Of a stretch of DNA of 64,000 nt, positions 61,000 through 64,000 are shown piece after piece. Position numbers and translations under genes: made by a program. The first letter of the stretch is position 1. Each line of letters opens with the position of its first letter. The notes under the pieces were generated by a model. That model searched no databases, had not been told where the DNA came from, and was given only the letters and a program-made list of their open reading frames with translations. The stretch is from Marasmius tenuissimus. Its lineage: Eukaryota > Basidiomycota > Agaricomycetes > Agaricales > Marasmiaceae. Where the stretch lies: NCBI GenBank assembly GCA_029532415.1, contig JAQOTA010000016.1, positions 310,001-374,000 on the forward strand, given 5' to 3'.

Positions 61000-62451
61000 T
61001 TAGTCCGTATCGGATTCGGCTTCGTCACCCTGACCGTACTCCTCATCCTCCGGGTCCTCTTCGTTGACTGGGTCCTCCTCGTCATCCTCCTCCTCATTGC
61101 TACTGGCGTCCGGATCAACCTTGTCGTCAATGAGCGTGTGGTTACCCCTGCCGTCTGATTCCCACATCCTCGGTTTGGAGGGGCCTGCGAATGGATTAGG
61201 GGGAAATACCTTCGGTTGCCTGGGTGGACGTGTACGTGGCTTCTTTACATTCTTCCTCCTGTTGGTGATGTATTGCTGAAGCTCGCATTCTGTGGGCTAC
61301 CAATCTGGAAAGCGTTCCTTACAAAAGTAAGGAAGAATTTCTTCAACCTGAAATAACCCTCATCAACGACAAGCCCCCGCCCCAAAGAATGAAAATTGCT
61401 CACCTGCATACAGACATGCCTTCTCAGCTCCTTGTCTTGCTTCGTGTAAGTGCGCTTGAAGTCAATGCCGACTGATATGGCTGTATCGTGAACAACCCGC
61501 TGTCAAAGAATAATTGTTGTCAGTAAACTAAACCTAGGTGTCAAGAACCAGCTCACGTGAAATTCCTTCCATTGTTCATCATCGTCAACCCTTGCCGAAG
61601 CCTGAACGTTGAAACCACCGTTCTTCTGGCCTGGTGATCCGGTAGGCCTCTCAATCCTTTTGATTACCTGCGGGGTTTTGCCGGATTTGGATGATGATGC
61701 GGGTACGGGCAGAGCTGTAGGTTGTCTGGTTGATGCGACGGCTCTCAGAGCGGGTCTGGCCTTTGCAGCAATAGCGGGCATGGCGGCTGGGCAAGCTGGC
61801 TGTGTACCCCCGGTAGCCTTCTTCTTGGTGGTTGAAGTGACAATGGGAGTCTTCCTGGCTGACACCGCAACAGTCTTGGTAACCGGAATGGAAGTGTTGG
61901 TAGCTGTGACAGAGATGCTAGGTGCGATGGCGGGAGCAGGAACAGGTGCGATGGTAGGCACAGCTGTAGTAGGACTGGCCTTTGATGCCTTCCTAGACCC
62001 ACGCCTCTTAATGGAGAGGAGCCATTCTGATCCAATATTACTACCATGTAAAACTGTGGCTCAGTAAGCACGCACCTATATTTTTATCAACTGCCTCAGC
62101 ATCCATCTCACTGAATTCCTCCTCTGGCATGTTCGTCAATTCCGCCAGCCGCTCTTGATCAATGCTAACATGTCTATTGTTGGGTTTGGACTTCTTTGGC
62201 TTCGAGGCCTGTTCAGTGGGCTCTGAATAGATGATGAGTACGGTAACGAAGCTGTAAAAAATAACAGAAAATTGACCTTCTGGTGCTGAACGCTTGTTCT
62301 TGTTCTTTGACTTTGCAGGAGCAGGAGTCGGGCTGATATCAGCAGAGGACTCGATGTGTACCCGGCCTCGGTTGCTCTTTCGTCCAAGAGCAGGTGGAAG
62401 TTGTGGGGTGGTAGAAGTCTTGGGCCCAGGGGTGGTAACGCTGGAAGGCAT
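61000..62451 (-). CDS. Hypothetical agaricomycete-type protein, five exons, one in-frame TAG
   Basis: Start ATG at 62451 (MPSSVTTPGPKTSTTPQLPP). Exons read PAKSKNKNKRSAPEE, then HVSIDQERLAELTNMPEEEF and DAEAVDKNIEWLLSIKRRG. A long Ala/Pro/Thr-rich part (PAPAIAPSISVTATN) follows, then DDDEQWKEFHRVVHDTAISV, FKRTYTKQDKELRRHVCMQ and VEEILPYFCKERFPDW. A TAG at 61297-61299 follows, but the same frame goes on as PTECELQQYITNRRKN and a very acidic tail to TAA at 61000-61002. Splice sites are GT-AG and keep frame. The low-complexity middle suggests a disordered nuclear protein. The family's role is unknown. If the TAG is real, the acidic tail is lost. Confidence 0.65.
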
Positions 62452-62871
62452 TGTTGGTGAAGGATGTAGGATGATATGGGAAATAGACGTTCCAAGAAAA
62501 GCTTGAGTGCAGTGGGTGATTGGTTCGATTGTGAGTGGGGTGTGCAGCTTGTTTTATAGGCCTCCTTGATGTCTCAGTGCGCGATCTTGTTACCAGTCCG
62601 TTGAATGGGATCAACAATCGAGCTATGTCAGGTGACCGCGTATGTGTACCTCGGAGTCCCAACTCCAGCTATGTGCTGAGCTCGTCGAGGCATGAATTGT
62701 AGATTGTAGAGAACATGAAACGACGTCCATTGGGTCATGAAGGTGAAAGGCAGAGTCAAGAAGCGCCATCACAAGACAACGTGGGACCCATCATGGGACC
62801 ATAGTGCTCAATTCAGCGTGTGACCTGAATTGGCGCCAGGTATTGTGTAACCGTGCATGTTGACCTCTGAC
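62452..62871. other. Upstream region of the hypothetical gene
   Basis: 420 bp with normal CpG content, which should include the promoter and 5' UTR of the minus-strand gene. No coding sequence was seen. Confidence 0.4.
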
Positions 62872-63129
62872 TGTTGAGGCAGAGGTCCTGCCCACGCAGT
62901 GGCAGCATGGGACAGACTAGCTCACCTGGAGATAGGCTTAGAGGCAGCAACAAGAGTAGTAAAAGTACTGGTATTGCATGTAGATACAGAGATACTTATA
63001 TACTATACAGAGGTGGCTGTATCTTCTATAACAGGAGTGATTAGGAATAGCATAGATCATAGTGAAACCATTGAAGCATAGGTGCGGCCCGATACAACGG
63101 TCCATATATCCGGTATTCCGGATTCAACA
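62872..63129 (+). mobile_element. Solo copia LTR (258 bp) of the Cop family
   Basis: TGTTGAGGCAGAGGTCC ... GATTCAACA, the same length as the LTRs of Cop-A and Cop-B. The flanks CTGAC and TATAG do not match, so no TSD is present. CpG content drops sharply on its right side. The orientation was set by the TGTTGAGG start; Cop-A and Cop-B LTRs read this way on the plus strand although their genes lie on the minus strand. Confidence 0.88.
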
Positions 63130-64000
63130 TATAGAACCAGCAAACATCCATTGGTTCAATATGTGGAGTGGGTTTGGTAATTTTGGGGGTGGGAAGGGCA
63201 TAGACTATAGTTGAGATTGCAGGTCATTGACAGTGAAATACACATGCAGTATATGGGACTGTTTGGGTCAGCTGTATCAGTAGGACAAAGATCTGGGGTA
63301 ATTTACAAATCAAGGCCAGCCCCACAACAAATAATGCACTTTACTGTTGGTCTAAGATGGTTGATGGGAGTTCAAACTGTCCTCTTGAGACATTCAGAAG
63401 ATTTGAGGACTTGGAATCAGGGGGTATTCATGATGATGAGAGGGAGAGGAAGAGAACTGATCAATTGTGAAAGCTCACAACGCATGATGTGTAAAGAGTA
63501 TCACTGCAAATCAAAGGCAGTTGCAGGACAATATTCACAGTTAAAATCAGGTTTTCAATTCGAAGAGGAGCAGACATAGATGTCAACAATAGAGGATAGG
63601 TATTGAATCCATCAATTAGTACTCGATATAAGGAGATACAATAGTATGATAGTGGAGGCAATACAATTGGAGATTGTAAGTGCTTAAATGGCAGGAGGAA
63701 TCAAATACTCACCTTTCTCATGCCCAGATGCATAAATCAACTTCATATTCGTGCTCTAAGACCCAAAAAACCTCAGAGAACCCAGGCAGAGTGATGGATG
63801 GAGAAGAGGAGGAAAATGATGTGGTAGTATGAGGAAAATGGTGGGCTCTGATTGGCTGGCTAGTAGAATCCTCCCAGTTTGTTGTTTGAAAATGGGAGGA
63901 TTTACAAGTCACATGGCTCATGAGCCTCATATTGTAACACTTGTATATGACTTAGTGGGAGAATGAGAACAAGCCTCAAGCAGGTGCTATTCAACCTGAC
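63130..64000. other. Unassigned low-CpG sequence
   Basis: A 122-codon open frame at 63211-63579 (plus) has no recognised motif and may be chance. A pair of intron-like borders lies near 63700. No gene or mobile element was identified. Confidence 0.3.

Noticed and set aside
63211..63579. A 122-codon open frame as a gene
   Set aside because: It has no recognised motif, no intron context and lies in low-CpG sequence where stops of the TGA/TAA kind are by chance few. It is listed only as unassigned.

Overview
The window reads as nuclear DNA of a basidiomycete, most likely a mushroom-forming agaricomycete. Genes are broken by many 50-60 nt introns, a Zn2Cys6 regulator carries micro-exons in its DNA-binding domain, and about 46 kb is a nest of LTR retrotransposons whose Gyp copies end in a chromodomain. 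The species was not identified. All element names below (Cop-A, Gyp-B, T1 and so on) are labels made up for this report.

Layout. 1-10 kb is a gene block: the 5' end of a Tim22-like gene (minus), a Zn2Cys6 regulator (plus), the Ccr4 deadenylase (minus), an Msc2/ZnT5-type zinc transporter (plus) and the start of an unrecognised gene X. 10-58.6 kb is the transposon nest. It holds three Ty3/gypsy copies (Gyp-A 13457-14423 plus 35061-41985; Gyp-B 47660-56734; Gyp-C, scattered over 24235-28626 and 42079-44905). It holds two Ty1/copia copies (Cop-A 14555-20640, complete; Cop-B, split over 14424-14554, 20641-24234 and 44906-47659). It also holds three copies of an unclassified 3.45-kb element T (10007-13456, 31611-35060, and a decayed copy at 41986-42078 plus 56735-58625), several solo LTRs, and two degraded host genes at 28.7-31.6 kb. 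58.6-64 kb has degenerate low-CpG sequence, a hypothetical gene (minus, 61000-62451) and a solo copia LTR.

Main result. Target-site duplications (TSDs) do not match across several insertions as the sequence now stands. They match perfectly, or with one CpG transition, if three segments are turned round: 13457-31610 (between two inverted T copies), 41986-47659 (between inverted Gyp-A and Gyp-B) and 25055-26659 (between two inverted 509-bp LTRs). With all three turned back, every piece of Gyp-C, Cop-B and gene X becomes collinear. The locus therefore looks like a record of three inversions between inverted repeats, unless repeats of this kind misled the assembly.

Other signals: CpG-to-TpG/CpA decay that turns Arg codons into Cys, His or stop codons; a 943-bp stretch with no CpG that begins at intron 10 of the zinc transporter; a conserved A-AAA-AAA frameshift site at the gag stop of all three Gyp copies; and an antisense, intron-containing coiled-coil/Cys-cluster gene between pol and the 3' LTR of the Gyp family.
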